A stretch of 64,000 nt of DNA from Olsenella sp. oral taxon 807. Lineage in GTDB: Bacteria > Actinomycetota > Coriobacteriia > Coriobacteriales > Atopobiaceae. Position numbers and translations under genes: made by a program. The notes below the pieces were generated by a model, which was not told where the DNA came from, searched no databases, and saw nothing but the letters and a program-made list of their open reading frames with translations. Position 1 is the first letter of the stretch. Every line of letters starts with the position of its first letter. The stretch covers positions 1,550,001-1,614,000 of the forward strand of contig NZ_CP012069.2 of assembly GCF_001189515.2 (NCBI RefSeq). Direction: 5' to 3'. Of the stretch, positions 46,382 through 58,320 are shown piece after piece.

Positions 46382-48251
46382 CCCAATGTCATTAACTTAA
46401 GCTGGTGGCATTCACATCGGCAGGACGCCTGGGGCCAAGGGCCGGGACAGGCTCCCGACCCTTTCTCGCATGCCTCGGTGTAGTTGACATGAACTATGGG
46501 TTTTTCCTGTTGAATGGCTTCTTATGTAGTGAGAACAATTGAGTCCTATGGGACAATACGTAAGGAGGACGTGGTGGGAACTTGTTCGTGAGGGCGCGGC
46601 GGAGGAGGTCCGCCGACGGCACCGAGTCGCCCCGGTCGCCGGGAGCGCGGGGGCTGGCGGCAGGGTCGCGCGGCGGACTGTGCCGGACGTCGGGCGCGTC
46701 ACGTCCGACCAGGCGCCTTGGCCCGAGGCGGGCGAGGAGGCCGAGGCTGGCCTGGGACCGGCGGGGGGGGTGTCGCACGTGGGCGTGGCGGAACGCATGG
46801 GACGCGACCTCGAGTCTGTCCGCAGCGACGCGCTCCCCGCCACCCGCGGGACCCGCCCGCCGGACCTCGCCCGCAGGCGCAAGATGCCGCACGACCTGCT
46901 GGTGGAGAGCGTCGTGGCCCGCAAGGGCAGGACGCCCCCGCCGGGAGTCCGCGACCTCGCCAGGGAGGCGCTCATGGCGGGGCCGACAGGCGTGCCCGGA
47001 TACCTCAAGGCAAGGAAGAGGCTCAGGCCCGAGGCCCTGCTCGGGCTCGCCCGCCACCATGCGGCCGGCGTCTACGCCGACGGGGACTGGCGCACCCACG
47101 GGGGCATGCTCCTCGTCGCGACCTGCGGCCCGGCGTCCGACGTGCCCACCAACGCCGAGACGATCGCGCGCCGGGACGGCCCGTCGGGCCACGGCCGCGA
47201 CCGGGCGACGATGGGCCCGTCCGGGGCGTCCGGCGTGGTAAACCGCCAGATGCCCGGCCTTGCCGTGCGCCGGGGCGGCCTCGACGGGCGCGCCGAGGCG
47301 CCCGGCCATGCCGGGGCGGTGGCCGACGCGGTGGGCGGGCTGCCTCTCGCGCTCGTGACGGGCGGGGGCCACCCGCCTCTCCCCCTGATGGCCGCCCTCT
47401 CCGACATGGGCGTCCCCCACGCGGCGCGCCGCCGGCGAAGCTCCACGGGCGCGGGGTCCGGGGCCTGCGAGGCGGCGGGTGGCGACCCTCGGCCGGGCCC
47501 CGGGCCAGCCAGCCCCGGGCCGCGGTCCGCCGGGAGGTCCGACCGGGACGCCCGGGGGCGCCTGGTGGGCCACGCGCCGCTGCGGGTGCGCCGCGCGCCG
47601 GCCGGCGCGGGGGGCGAGGCCCCGGAGAGGCCGGCGGCCGCCATCGGGGGCGACGTGCCGGCGACCAACGGGCCCGCCGAGGCCTGCCACATGAGGTGGG
47701 GCGCCGGGACGTGCCTCCGGTTCACGAGGGACCGCCCGCAGACGGGGAGCCTCGCGGGCACCGGGCCCAGGCTCACAGGGCAGGACGCCTGCGCCGCCGC
47801 CTACCTCGCCAACGTCGCGTCCGGCCTGGCCAACGAGGCCGAGAGGGAGGCCCCTGGCGACATCGCCGCGCGTGGGCACGGGCACCGGACGGTTGCGAGC
47901 CGCACGGTCGCCATCGGCGTGCCGAGGGACGAGCCCGCCGGGGCCGTGCTCGCCGGGGACGCGGCCGTGCGAGAGGCGATGATGTCAGACATAGTCGCCG
48001 AGCTGGGGCGATGCCTCGTGCCAGTCCGACCCGCCCGCGCCTGTGACCGCGACGGGCTCGGAGGCAAACGCGCAAACCGCCACGGCGACACCCACAAGAG
48101 AGCGTTCTGGCGACCGCAAGTCCTAGGCAAGCGACCGCAAGTCGCACGACACGTTCTGCGAGCGAAAGCCGCACAGACAGTCATGTCTGGGCGACCCACC
48201 TCAGGCGCCCTGCCGATGTGAATGCCACCAGCTTAAGTTAATGACATTGGG
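46382..48251 (+). mobile_element. Insertion sequence with 42-bp perfect inverted ends
   Basis: The first 42 bases (46382-46423, beginning CCCAATGTCATTAACTTAAG) are exactly the reverse complement of the last 42 (48210-48251). Similarity continues inward for about eleven more bases with two mismatches. Total length is about 1.87 kb, with one long plus-strand frame inside. It sits inside an older IS1595-like remnant. No clean target-site duplication was found. Confidence 0.85.
46539..48221 (+). pseudogene. IS4-type transposase frame, catalytic residues apparently lost
   Basis: A 560-codon frame fills the element. Its layout matches IS4-family DDE transposases: GYLKARKRLRPEALLGLA, then GGMLLVATCGPASDVPTN where active relatives read about 'LLAVDGSD..IPTN', then LALVTGGGHPPLPLM in place of 'I.DRGY', and MRWGAGTCLRF in place of 'RWGIETSFR'. 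By this alignment the two Asp and the Glu are gone. The sequence is extremely GC-rich, so the open frame may partly be compositional. The start codon is uncertain. Confidence 0.5.
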
Positions 48252-48480
48252 CGGTCCCGGGGGCGGACACGCCCCCCTCGACCTCGCCAGCAGCCACATG
48301 GCACGGGACCGGCGGCGCAGGCGCGCCTCGGGGTGCCGCGTGGCCGTCCCGGCCGCCGCCGAGAGGTGGCGGGGGCACCTCTTGCGCCGCCAGGTGCGGT
48401 TGCGCCCGGCGACGGGCTAGCACGTCGCGCACCCGCACCTCTCGCACTCCCATCCCTCCGGCCACCTGACCCCCGTCAGA
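48252..48480 (-). pseudogene. Decayed IS1595-like transposase, N-terminal part
   Basis: On the minus strand, CERCGCATC (a zinc-finger-like start), RKRCPRHLSAA and RAMWLLARSRG follow the order of the N-terminal domain of IS1595-type transposases, with an in-frame stop and a frameshift. The sequence stops at the right end of the IS4-type element and would continue at 46381. Confidence 0.4.
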
Positions 48481-48647
48481 CGCCTCTCGCGGCCCCATCG
48501 CCCGGGTACCTAGCCGGCAGGGCGCGGGGGCTGCCCATCCTGCCCATCTCCCCCCGGCCTGCCTGCGCCTCGTGCTGCCCATCGTGCCCCCCTGCCTCGA
48601 TCACTCTTTCTCGGCACCATGGCACGACATGGCAGAAGATGCGTCAC

Positions 48648-50123
48648 TTACTCCGTGTCTCCCTCACTGCGAAGTACGTCGACATACTCAGCGAGTTCAA
48701 CCTCCCAGTCAGACATATCGAAACCAGTAGCGCTAAGCTTGTGGAGATCGAGCGCAGAGTGCTTGGGGCGAGGGGCAGTGGGTCCTTTAGAGTTCGCATA
48801 GTAGTCGTCCGTAGCCACAGGCACAACCTTATTACCATTGCCGTTGACGAGGTCGAATATGGTGCGAGCTACATACGCCCACGACCTCACCGCGCCAGAG
48901 CCCGTGCAATCGTAGGTACCGTACGAAGCCTTTGAGTCCAGCAGGTGGAAGATGGCTCGCGCAAGGTCCTTGGTAAAGCTAAGCCGCCCGAGCTGATCGT
49001 CCACGACCGTAACGCGGTCTAGTGCATCATTGGGATCGACCACGCGGTTCGAGAGACCGACCATCGTCTTCACGAAGTTGTGACCGTCACCCACGACCCA
49101 GCTCGTACGCAAGATATAGTGGCGGGGGCACCCCATCACGGCAAGGTCACCAGCTACCTTTGACTGTCCGTAGACAGAAAGCGGAGAGAATGATTCACTC
49201 TCGTCGTGCGTAGCATGGGTGCCGTCGAAGACGTAGTCGCTGGAGATGTGCACGAGCGTGATGCCGTGCTCGGCACAGGTACGGGCGAGCAGCGCCGGGC
49301 CCGTCGCGTTCGCCTTCCAGGCCTCCACACGCCCCTCCGGTGTCTCCGCCTTGTCAACCGCCGTGTACGCCCCGCAGTTGATCACCGTCTCGTACAGGTC
49401 CCAGTCATACTTTGTGTACTCTGCGGGATCGCTCACATCAAATACGTCGCAGTCAGTCCAGTCGAAGGCAAGTCCGGTGCCGCGATCCCCCACGAGGGCC
49501 CGTACGGCGCGGCCCAGCTGGCCATTGCAGCCGGTGACCAAGGTGCGCTTGGGCGCCATGGGGACGGCGTCTTTGAGATACGGGTGACTCTTGTCAGTCA
49601 CAGATAGCATGGCCCGGTTGAGCGGTATTGGCCAATCGATGTTCAGCGCCGGATCGGCAAGGTTCACGAAGGTGTACGTCTTCTTGAGCTCAGCCGACCA
49701 GTGTGCATCCACGAGGTAGGTGTACACGGTGCCATCTTCGAGTGCCTGGAAGGCGTTGCCAACGCCTCTGGGGACATAGACTGCCCGATCGGGTCCCAGC
49801 TCACAATGGAAGGACCTACCATAGGTCCCGCTTCCCTGCCTGAGGTCCACCCAGGCCCCGAAGATCTTACCAGCACCGACGCTGACGAACTTGTTCCATG
49901 GTTCCGCGTGAATGCCGCGCGTAACGCCCCGCTCAGCGTTAAAGGAGATATTGTTCTGGACAACCTGAAAGTCAGGAATACCCAGTGCAACCATCTTGGC
50001 ACGCTGCCAGTTCTCCTTGAACCAGCCGCGACTATCGCCGTGAACGGAGAGGTCCACCACCTTGAGGCCGGCGATGCCAGTCTCCTCTACCTTGAGCTGC
50101 TTCTCAAATTCGATGTCAGACAT
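48648..50123 (-). CDS. rmlCD: Fused dTDP-4-keto-rhamnose 3,5-epimerase/reductase (second copy)
   Basis: 491 residues from the ATG at 50123 behind GTAGGAG. RmlC part: HGDSRGWFKENWQRAK, NNISFNAERGVTRGIHAEPW. RmlD part: RTLVTGCNGQLGRAV, NCGAYTAVDKAE, HISSDYVFDG, YGQSK. Closely similar to the first copy, with clear amino-acid differences throughout. Last gene of the minus-strand operon rmlA-rmlB-rmlCD; this order differs from the first operon. Confidence 0.94.
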   Translation of the reverse strand: MSDIEFEKQLKVEETGIAGLKVVDLSVHGDSRGWFKENWQRAKMVALGIPDFQVVQNNISFNAERGVTRGIHAEPWNKFVSVGAGKIFGAWVDLRQGSGTYGRSFHCELGPDRAVYVPRGVGNAFQALEDGTVYTYLVDAHWSAELKKTYTFVNLADPALNIDWPIPLNRAMLSVTDKSHPYLKDAVPMAPKRTLVTGCNGQLGRAVRALVGDRGTGLAFDWTDCDVFDVSDPAEYTKYDWDLYETVINCGAYTAVDKAETPEGRVEAWKANATGPALLARTCAEHGITLVHISSDYVFDGTHATHDESESFSPLSVYGQSKVAGDLAVMGCPRHYILRTSWVVGDGHNFVKTMVGLSNRVVDPNDALDRVTVVDDQLGRLSFTKDLARAIFHLLDSKASYGTYDCTGSGAVRSWAYVARTIFDLVNGNGNKVVPVATDDYYANSKGPTAPRPKHSALDLHKLSATGFDMSDWEVELAEYVDVLRSEGDTE

Positions 50124-50134
50124 GATGAAAACTC

Positions 50135-52062
<1,928 letters not shown>

Positions 52063-52149
52063 TGTTCACCACTCCAATCTGAGGAGGCACCCTCATCGGC
52101 AAATACGGGAGGAAAACTCAGTGATAGAGGCATGTTGCGCCATACTCCG

Positions 52150-52965
52150 CTAACTTCCCTGGGCTGCCAGCACCACGCCAATCGTCTGGATGATCAGTTT
52201 TAGATCCGTCCACAGTGAGCACTGCTTCACGTAGAGCAGATCGAGGCTCACCCAGTCGTCGAACGAGATGTAGTCCCTGTTACGCCTTGTCTGCCAGTAG
52301 CAGGTGATACCACCCTTGACTAACAGGCGCTGTTGGTGACGCTCAGTGTAGCGGGCAACCTCCGAGGGCAGCGCTGGGCGAGGACCCACCACTGATATGT
52401 CACCCACAAGAACGTTGAAGAACTGGGGGAGCTCGTCGATCGAAGTTTTGCGAATGAACCTACCCACTCTCGTTATACGTGGATCATCCTTGATCTTGAA
52501 TACGGGGCCGTCCTTTTCGTTGAGCTTCCGGAGCTCCGGGAGTCTCTTCTCCGCATTTTGGTACATGGAGCGGAACTTCCAGATATAGAAGCGCCTGCCG
52601 CCCTTTGTCACACGTTTCTGCCTGAAGAGGGCAGGGCCCGGTGAGTCGAGCTTGATCGCGAGGGCAACCAGCAACATGGGTCCAGAGAGTAGAACCAGCA
52701 CGAGGGCGGAAAAGGTAATGTCGAATAGGCGCTTGAAGAAGCGATATGCATATCGCTGGTCAAGTCGTTTTGCGGCAGCATACACATCAGCATCCGGAAG
52801 CATTGGCGCTTTCGCAGCAAACAAATCCAACGAGTCGTGCTCTCTCCGCTTCCCACCCTGCACCAGATTCAAAAACGACCTGCCAGGCAACAGCGCGGTA
52901 TGGTTGCCGCATCCCCCTTGGACACCTGTCTTCATCAGATCCTCAGCCACCACCCCCGCCGCCAT
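52150..52965 (-). CDS. Initiating sugar-1-phosphate transferase (WbaP/CpsE C-terminal type)
   Basis: 271 residues. A variable start of about 75 residues, a single membrane hairpin (LFDITFSALVLVLLSGPMLL), then the bacterial sugar transferase domain: SPGPALFRQKRVTKGGRRF, WKFRSM, DPRITRVGRFIRKTSIDELP, and SVVGPRP. It transfers a sugar-1-phosphate from a UDP-sugar to undecaprenyl phosphate, starting each repeat unit. It lacks the extra N-terminal spans of full-length WbaP. 87 bases upstream of the second rmlA on the same strand. Confidence 0.92.
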   Translation of the reverse strand: MAAGVVAEDLMKTGVQGGCGNHTALLPGRSFLNLVQGGKRREHDSLDLFAAKAPMLPDADVYAAAKRLDQRYAYRFFKRLFDITFSALVLVLLSGPMLLVALAIKLDSPGPALFRQKRVTKGGRRFYIWKFRSMYQNAEKRLPELRKLNEKDGPVFKIKDDPRITRVGRFIRKTSIDELPQFFNVLVGDISVVGPRPALPSEVARYTERHQQRLLVKGGITCYWQTRRNRDYISFDDWVSLDLLYVKQCSLWTDLKLIIQTIGVVLAAQGS

Positions 52966-53420
52966 ACTTATCTACCAAGCCTTTCCTGTCTTTGTCCGAC
53001 AGCATGCGATGTGCCACGAGAAAATGATTCTTCAGCAGATACATATAGAATGCGTAGCTGTCTTGCTACATTTGCAGATTCATACAAACCTACACTGATT
53101 ATTAGTGTTGATATTCCTGCACCGTAACCCACCAGAACCACCGCCTCAGAGAAGTCTACGATTCAACTCTTATACAAACCGAAGCTTACTACTATACTAG
53201 CATATGATTAGCTTTAGTAAATCTGAACTAGTACTATACGGATATATTCTGTAGAAGCTAATACATCCGTTATTACAAGGTTGTCGCATCCTGGGATTGC
53301 ATCACTGATATTTCTATACCATAGTCCACCAAAAACCACCACCTCACAAGAGACCTACGACACCTGTGGCATCACTATAGAGTACTCTATGATTGTCAAC
53401 TGTCAGCGATGGATGGTATT
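52966..53420. other. AT-rich intergenic region, no gene seen
   Basis: 455 bases, clearly more AT-rich than the surrounding genes, especially 53040-53400. It should carry the promoter of the minus-strand operon starting at 52965. Two near-repeats (around 53110-53165 and 53290-53355) share ATTCCTG/ATTTCT, CCACCAGAACC/CCACCAAAAACC, CACC, CCTCA and GTCTACGA/CCTACGA. I could not assign a specific promoter. Confidence 0.55.
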
Positions 53421-53930
53421 TTACTTACTTGTCTTTTGTCGCACCGTTCGCGCACCCGATGACAGATGATGAGCCGATTTATTGCCATCAAGACGCCTAG
53501 AAAGAACCTCCCTCACACTGCGCGATGACGTTCTGGCAGCGCCGGCAGATAGTGCTTCATAGCTCTTGGGGCTCTCGATATCGCTCTCTATGCCAAGAGC
53601 GATGCGCCCCACCTGTCGCAGAGAGGCGGCCTGGTCCTCCAAGGCCATCCTCGGTCCTAACGCATTAACGCCGACTATCCGTAGACTATCCTCCGTCGTC
53701 GCCTCGAGACTCTTTCCCGCCCGTTCTCTTCGCCTAGCTACGCTCTTATATGTGACAAAGACACCGACCGCAATCAAGAAGCCAACAGCGAAACCCGCCA
53801 TGAAGACGGATACGGGGTTGAAAGGTGTCGAGGACGTCGTATCTGCATATGCGCATGTCGGAACGTTCGCGACACCAATCTCCACAAGTCCAACCAATAT
53901 CGCAGGGCTGACTCTTTTCTTTGCAGGCAT
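53421..53930 (-). CDS. Signal-anchored protein (short paralogue)
   Basis: 169 residues from the ATG at 53930 behind GGAGG. Starts MPAKKRVSPAILVGLVEIG, then PTCAYADTTSSTPF, a membrane span at about 34-56, a basic cluster, and a tail with ALGIE and SVREVLSRRLDGN before a short basic end. It is a shortened relative of 5745-7028: the long Ala/Ser/Arg-rich C-terminal tail is absent. Together the two genes bracket the glycan locus. Function unknown. Confidence 0.75.
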   Translation of the reverse strand: MPAKKRVSPAILVGLVEIGVANVPTCAYADTTSSTPFNPVSVFMAGFAVGFLIAVGVFVTYKSVARRRERAGKSLEATTEDSLRIVGVNALGPRMALEDQAASLRQVGRIALGIESDIESPKSYEALSAGAARTSSRSVREVLSRRLDGNKSAHHLSSGARTVRQKTSK

Positions 53931-54409
53931 ATACACACCTCCAACAACCTTTATACCCACTATTGTATGTTCAGATATTCACAATATAACTGATGCTAAA
54001 TTTAGTACCAATATATCGGTGCTTTCTCCATAAATATGAATCTCTTGGCATGATTGCTGCTGAGGGGGCGCGGAACAAACCAGGCCGACGGATAAGTTAG
54101 GCCTCACGCCGTCGAACTCCCTCGCGCTGTTGGTGATCGTTCTGTCGCTCTCGAACCCATCGAGGTTGCGAGGTAGGGTTCCTTGACCAGCAGGGCTCTG
54201 TCGCCTTTGGGACTAGATCAGCGCATCGCCCCCAGCGAACGCGTACACACCCGCCAAGAGCACGGTCTTGTAGCCATCAACGTCGACGCAAGCGTCAGAC
54301 CCAGGCCACGCGCGGCCTGCCCTCACGAACGAGCCTTGATCGCTCTACGGACCCTCTATGAGGGCATATCGCAGGCTGGAAAGAACTGCACAGGCGTACG
54401 AGAAGGGAC
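53931..54409. other. Promoter region and non-coding or decayed stretch
   Basis: The first ~100 bases are AT-rich and should hold the promoter of the 53930 gene. From 54060 to 54400 the sequence is GC-rich; short minus-strand pieces such as RTITNSAREFDGVRP and YKTVLLAGVYAFAGGDALI look protein-like but are broken by stops. I see no intact gene. Confidence 0.45.
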
Positions 54410-55333
54410 TCACTCACCAACAATCATGTTCTGGAAGCGATTGCTCATGAACTCGTTCGAGAAGCGCTCGTCCACCCACAGCTCGAAGTCGTTTCGAGGC
54501 GGGATGCCTGCGTCGCGAGCCGCCCTGCGCGTGAAGCACGCAAGTGTCATGAAGATGTCGAGGGCAAGGTAGGCGGCAAGGAACAGCACGAACACGACCT
54601 GGCGTCGCGTCGTCGGCTCACCAATGACGCTCAGCAGCCACGGTGTGATGAGGTTTGCCCACACCAGGCCAAGGACGCCCCAGAAGAAGAGGAACGGCAC
54701 GGCAACCCACTTGGTGATGGCGCCCGGGACGTTCGTGTAGTCCCACGACACGGCACCCATGAAGGTCTCCATGCCCCAGCCGGTGACCTGCTCCAAAAGA
54801 CCACCCACAACCATCGCGACTAGGAAGACCTGCCACCACGCGGCCTCCCTCTTGCGCATGCGCAGGCAGATGAGGGTGAGAAGCACCGCACCAACGCCGT
54901 AAAGCGGGGAAAACGGTCCCCAGACCAAGCCGTAGCGACCCTCGGTGAGCCCCTCGGTGACGAACATCCAGACCTGCTCGAGGATGAGTCCCGCCACCGA
55001 GCCTACCAGAAAGAGGATGACCACCTGGTACCAACCCACCCTCATGTGGTCAGCCCGATCGTTGCGGACGAGTCGCTCGGCCTCGGCAATGGATCGGAGC
55101 TGGGTTATGGTGAGCCTGGTCGGCTTGCCCATCTCCTTCCGGTAGCCCTTGAGGCGGTAGTAGAAGTCGAGCTGGGCCGCAGCCTTACGCACATCGTCGG
55201 GAAGCTCTCGGTTCTCTGCAGCACGCTGTATGGGCTTGCCCCGCCCGAGCCATGCCATGAAGCCCTTTACCAGCATAACGACAAGCCTGATGATGCCGAT
55301 GAGCACAAAGAGACTTACCAGTGACCAGAACAT
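54410..55333 (-). CDS. CmpB-family membrane protein (putative ABC permease, PF06541 type)
   Basis: 307 residues from the ATG at 55333. One N-terminal span, a cytoplasmic helical region (about 30-100), then five or six spans with the family pattern GLILEQVW...GRYGLVWGPFSPLYGVGAV and LLEQVTGWGMETFMGAVSWDY. The family is annotated as a putative ABC transporter component, but its role is not established. Faces away from the alcohol dehydrogenase gene. A second family member is at 58754-59452. Confidence 0.82.
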   Translation of the reverse strand: MFWSLVSLFVLIGIIRLVVMLVKGFMAWLGRGKPIQRAAENRELPDDVRKAAAQLDFYYRLKGYRKEMGKPTRLTITQLRSIAEAERLVRNDRADHMRVGWYQVVILFLVGSVAGLILEQVWMFVTEGLTEGRYGLVWGPFSPLYGVGAVLLTLICLRMRKREAAWWQVFLVAMVVGGLLEQVTGWGMETFMGAVSWDYTNVPGAITKWVAVPFLFFWGVLGLVWANLITPWLLSVIGEPTTRRQVVFVLFLAAYLALDIFMTLACFTRRAARDAGIPPRNDFELWVDERFSNEFMSNRFQNMIVGE

Positions 55334-55568
55334 GTCCCTCCCACCGTATTGACGCAAGCCCACACATCGACACGTCTTTCTCTACCCCGACAATCATACG
55401 CCTCGCGCATGGCAGAGATGGCAGACAACTGGGAGATGCAAGGCAAGCCATCCCCACCTCATGGCACTCCCACGCACCGAACAAGACGCATGGCAAGGAC
55501 GGAGTCCGAAGCTCAAGGCGACGTACAATGATCCCATACGGACAGACGCCATCGTCGAAGGGAAGGCC

Positions 55569-56774
55569 ATGAACGACTTCATCTTTCAATCCCCCACGCG
55601 CATCGTGTTCGGCAGGGGTTACGTGGACAAGACAGGAGCCGAGGTTGCAGCATTGGGGGCCAGAAACGTGCTTCTCGTCTACGGCGGAGGCTCCGTCAAG
55701 CGCACGGGCGTGCTCGATCGTGCTGAGAGATCACTTAGCACGGAAGGTGTCGACTACACAGAACTTGGCGGAGTGAGGCCCAACCCCGAAGTTAGACTCG
55801 TACGTGAGGGCATCGACCTCGCCCGCAAGAAAAACGTTGACCTGATCCTCGCCGTAGGAGGTGGGTCGGTCATCGACTGCGCGAAGGCGATCGCGTTTGG
55901 CGTGCCCTACGATGGGGACGTGTGGGAGCTCTTCGAGAGAAGGACTCCCATCAAGGCGAGTCTACCCATCGCCACCACGCTCACCATCCCAGCGGCAGGC
56001 TCAGAGGCATCGGGCTCCTGCGTCATCAGCAACGACAAGCTGCGACTCAAGAGGGGCGTGAGCGGAGACGTCCTTCGCCCGAGCGTCGCCATCATGGACC
56101 CCGAGCTCACCTTCACGCTGCCCCAGTACCAGACCGCCGCAGGCGTGACGGACATGATCTGCCACATCTGCGAGCGCTACTTCAGCGGTATCGGCGCGGT
56201 GCCCGTAGCTGACAACATAGCCTGCGGGCTCATCAGGGCGATCATGGAGGCAGCCAGGCAGGTGGCAAAAAAGCCTGATGACTACGACGCGCGGGCAACG
56301 CTCATGTGGGCAGGCACGCTCGCCCACAACGATCTCTGCGGCTGCGGTAGAAGCACCGCAGCCGAGCGGCGCGCAGGCGGCTGGGAGAGCCATGCCCTCG
56401 AGCACGAGATCTCCGCGCACCACAGCGAGGTCACGCACGGCGCGGGACTTGCCGTGATCCTCCCGGCGTGGATGCGCTACGTATGGCCGGCACACCCTGA
56501 GCGCTTCCTCTCGTTTGCGAAAGACGTCTTTGGACTGATGCCGAAAGACGACACGCATGATGCGGACGTTGAGACCATCACGCGCTCCATCGACGAGCTG
56601 CAGCAACTCTTCGTGAGTCTCGGCATGCCCAAGACGCTTGGTGACCTTGGGCTTATGCCCGACGACATCGAGGCGTGGATGGGGACGCTGCACCAGAACA
56701 GAGGGGAGGTCTTCGGTGAGTTCAAGCCGCTCACCCTCAATGATGCGCGAGCGATCTACCAGTCATCGTTCTAG
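55569..56774 (+). CDS. Iron-containing alcohol dehydrogenase (YqhD/BdhA-like)
   Basis: 401 residues from the ATG at 55569 behind GGGAAGG. Starts MNDFIFQSPTRIVFGRGYVD, with GGGSVIDCAKAIA (NAD(P) binding), PAAGSEASGSCVI, and metal ligands in DMICHICERY and LEHEISAHHSEVTHGAGLA. Group III iron-dependent dehydrogenase that reduces aldehydes to alcohols with NADPH, usually in fermentation or aldehyde detoxification. Stands alone, not part of the glycan locus. Confidence 0.93.
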   Translation: MNDFIFQSPTRIVFGRGYVDKTGAEVAALGARNVLLVYGGGSVKRTGVLDRAERSLSTEGVDYTELGGVRPNPEVRLVREGIDLARKKNVDLILAVGGGSVIDCAKAIAFGVPYDGDVWELFERRTPIKASLPIATTLTIPAAGSEASGSCVISNDKLRLKRGVSGDVLRPSVAIMDPELTFTLPQYQTAAGVTDMICHICERYFSGIGAVPVADNIACGLIRAIMEAARQVAKKPDDYDARATLMWAGTLAHNDLCGCGRSTAAERRAGGWESHALEHEISAHHSEVTHGAGLAVILPAWMRYVWPAHPERFLSFAKDVFGLMPKDDTHDADVETITRSIDELQQLFVSLGMPKTLGDLGLMPDDIEAWMGTLHQNRGEVFGEFKPLTLNDARAIYQSSF

Positions 56775-56927
56775 CGCCTCACAGGCAGCGGGCGTGAGAC
56801 GACCCGCTGCCTCCCACGGCAGCTTGGCGCAGGAAACAACATCCCCGTAGGTTGTGCTAGGCGCGCGGGAAAGCCCGCTGACGACCTTGCTCTCAAAGGC
56901 GTCTGTCATCCCGTCGGTTTCAGGCAT
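56763..56927 (-). CDS. Possible small protein, 54 aa
   Basis: Short minus-strand frame (MPETDGMTDAFESKVVSGLS ... LTPAACEALER) overlapping the end of the alcohol dehydrogenase gene by 12 bases. Composition is protein-like, and the frame lies directly downstream of the gene ending at 56935. The ribosome-binding site is weak (GAGG two bases away). It may be a real small gene, a decayed C-terminal piece, or a chance frame. Confidence 0.3.
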   Translation of the reverse strand: MPETDGMTDAFESKVVSGLSRAPSTTYGDVVSCAKLPWEAAGRLTPAACEALER

Positions 56928-56934
56928 CGCCTCG

Positions 56935-57450
56935 CTACGCCACGCTCGGAAAGGGAATCTCCCCATAGCGCTGCACGCCCCAGCGCCCATAGATGACCTC
57001 GTCTGCCCACCACCTTCCCTCGGGTAGCCACATACCATCCTGCACGTAATCCAGATAGGTGCCCCATGCGACACACGCGCGCTGCGCCGTGCCTGGGTCC
57101 TCGTCCCACGCCGCATCCACCCGATCCTCATCAAGGGGCTCGAAGTAATCGTAGTAGTTGTCCTTCTCGAGGCCCTGGACGGCATCGAGGAAGCTCCACC
57201 TCCCGCAACACTGCTGGTAAGGATGACGATCGCCTCCGACGATCACATATAGCCTGCCCTGGGGGACGCGTTCGCAGTCCTCGATCGGCGTTGGGGTTCC
57301 CCAGGGGTCTCCCAACTCGAGGTCGCGTATGGACCTCTCCGTCGCATAGTAGCCAAACCACAGCCTATCCCGACGCGCGATCAGCGCCTTGCGAATCCCC
57401 GCAGCCTCCGCCAGACACGACGCCTCGACCATACTCTCCTGATATCCCAT
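56935..57450 (-). CDS. Protein of unknown function, 171 aa
   Basis: From the ATG at 57450 (GGGGG six bases before); 57462 is an alternative start. Soluble, rich in Trp, Tyr, Asp and Cys (RLWFGYYATERSIRDLELGD, GGDRHPYQQCCGRWSFLDAV, DNYYDYFEPLDEDRVD). No family recognised, no membrane segment. It looks like a native gene by composition. Confidence 0.65.
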   Translation of the reverse strand: MGYQESMVEASCLAEAAGIRKALIARRDRLWFGYYATERSIRDLELGDPWGTPTPIEDCERVPQGRLYVIVGGDRHPYQQCCGRWSFLDAVQGLEKDNYYDYFEPLDEDRVDAAWDEDPGTAQRACVAWGTYLDYVQDGMWLPEGRWWADEVIYGRWGVQRYGEIPFPSVA

Positions 57451-58320
57451 GACAGCCCCCATCTCTTGGCACTCCACCGTCTGGGGCCAAAGCCCGCAAC
57501 AAGACAAGAGCCACCTCAATCCAACGTGACCCTCACACCATCTACCGGGCTTTACCAACAGACGCCAACCTCAAACGCGAACGCTCGCCGTGCTGGGCAA
57601 GCCAGTGAGGGCTGGTGCACCCTCCCGCCATCACGTACCATTGGGGGCCTCCGCAATAGCTCTTGCTTGCCTGCGCATGCACCCATCATAGCACAGTATT
57701 AAGTACAGATGTTCGACAATTTCTAACCTTTGATGTTTTTGCGAGCACCCATGCGAGGCCATAGCTCACGCGTGGCACGAGGTGATACGCCGACGAGTTC
57801 GCCCGAATCTTCTCGCGATACAGCATAGCCTGCGTCTCGCTCTTTGACCTCGGTGAGGTGCGGCTCTCTCAACGGCACATCGGACCGAACGATGTACTCA
57901 TTATCATATCGCTTTCAGGCGAGTCCCCTGACGCCTCGTCAATAGCATGGTGGCACACAACCTCACGACCGCGCTCGATCGCCTTCTCTCTGCCTAACGT
58001 ACTGTCGTCTATGCCGACGACAGGTCTGTGGCGAGCGTGGCGAGTGAGACCAAGCGCATCTTCATGCCCCTCTTGGAACTCATACAGGTCTACAGCGCCC
58101 AAGATTGCCAGACGCTCTGCATGAGCAAGCAGAAAGGCAGCGTCCTCATCATCTCAGGTGCAAGGCACTCTCGGGAAACAGTGGCGCTCATTCATATCCT
58201 CCAGTTGTATAAGACGTTCACACTCTGCATCACGAGCGAGCATGGCAGCGAATGCGCGCTTGCCGCAGACGACACCCTTTACGTGGGAACCACAAGAGCT
58301 GACGTGCCTCCCGACGTGAC
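57451..58320. other. Intergenic region with decayed coding traces
   Basis: No intact gene. On the plus strand, PNDVLIIISLSGESPDAS (57880-57935) looks like the core of a SIS domain as found in RpiR-type regulators, and a later frame reads KGSVLIISGARHSRETVALI. Minus-strand pieces are also protein-like. Stops and frameshifts interrupt all of them. I regard it as a degenerate gene, possibly a sugar-isomerase-type regulator, with low confidence. Confidence 0.3.

Noticed and set aside
46494-47885. 463-codon minus-strand frame inside the IS
   Set aside because: Antisense shadow in extremely GC-rich sequence; the plus-strand frame shows the transposase-like order.
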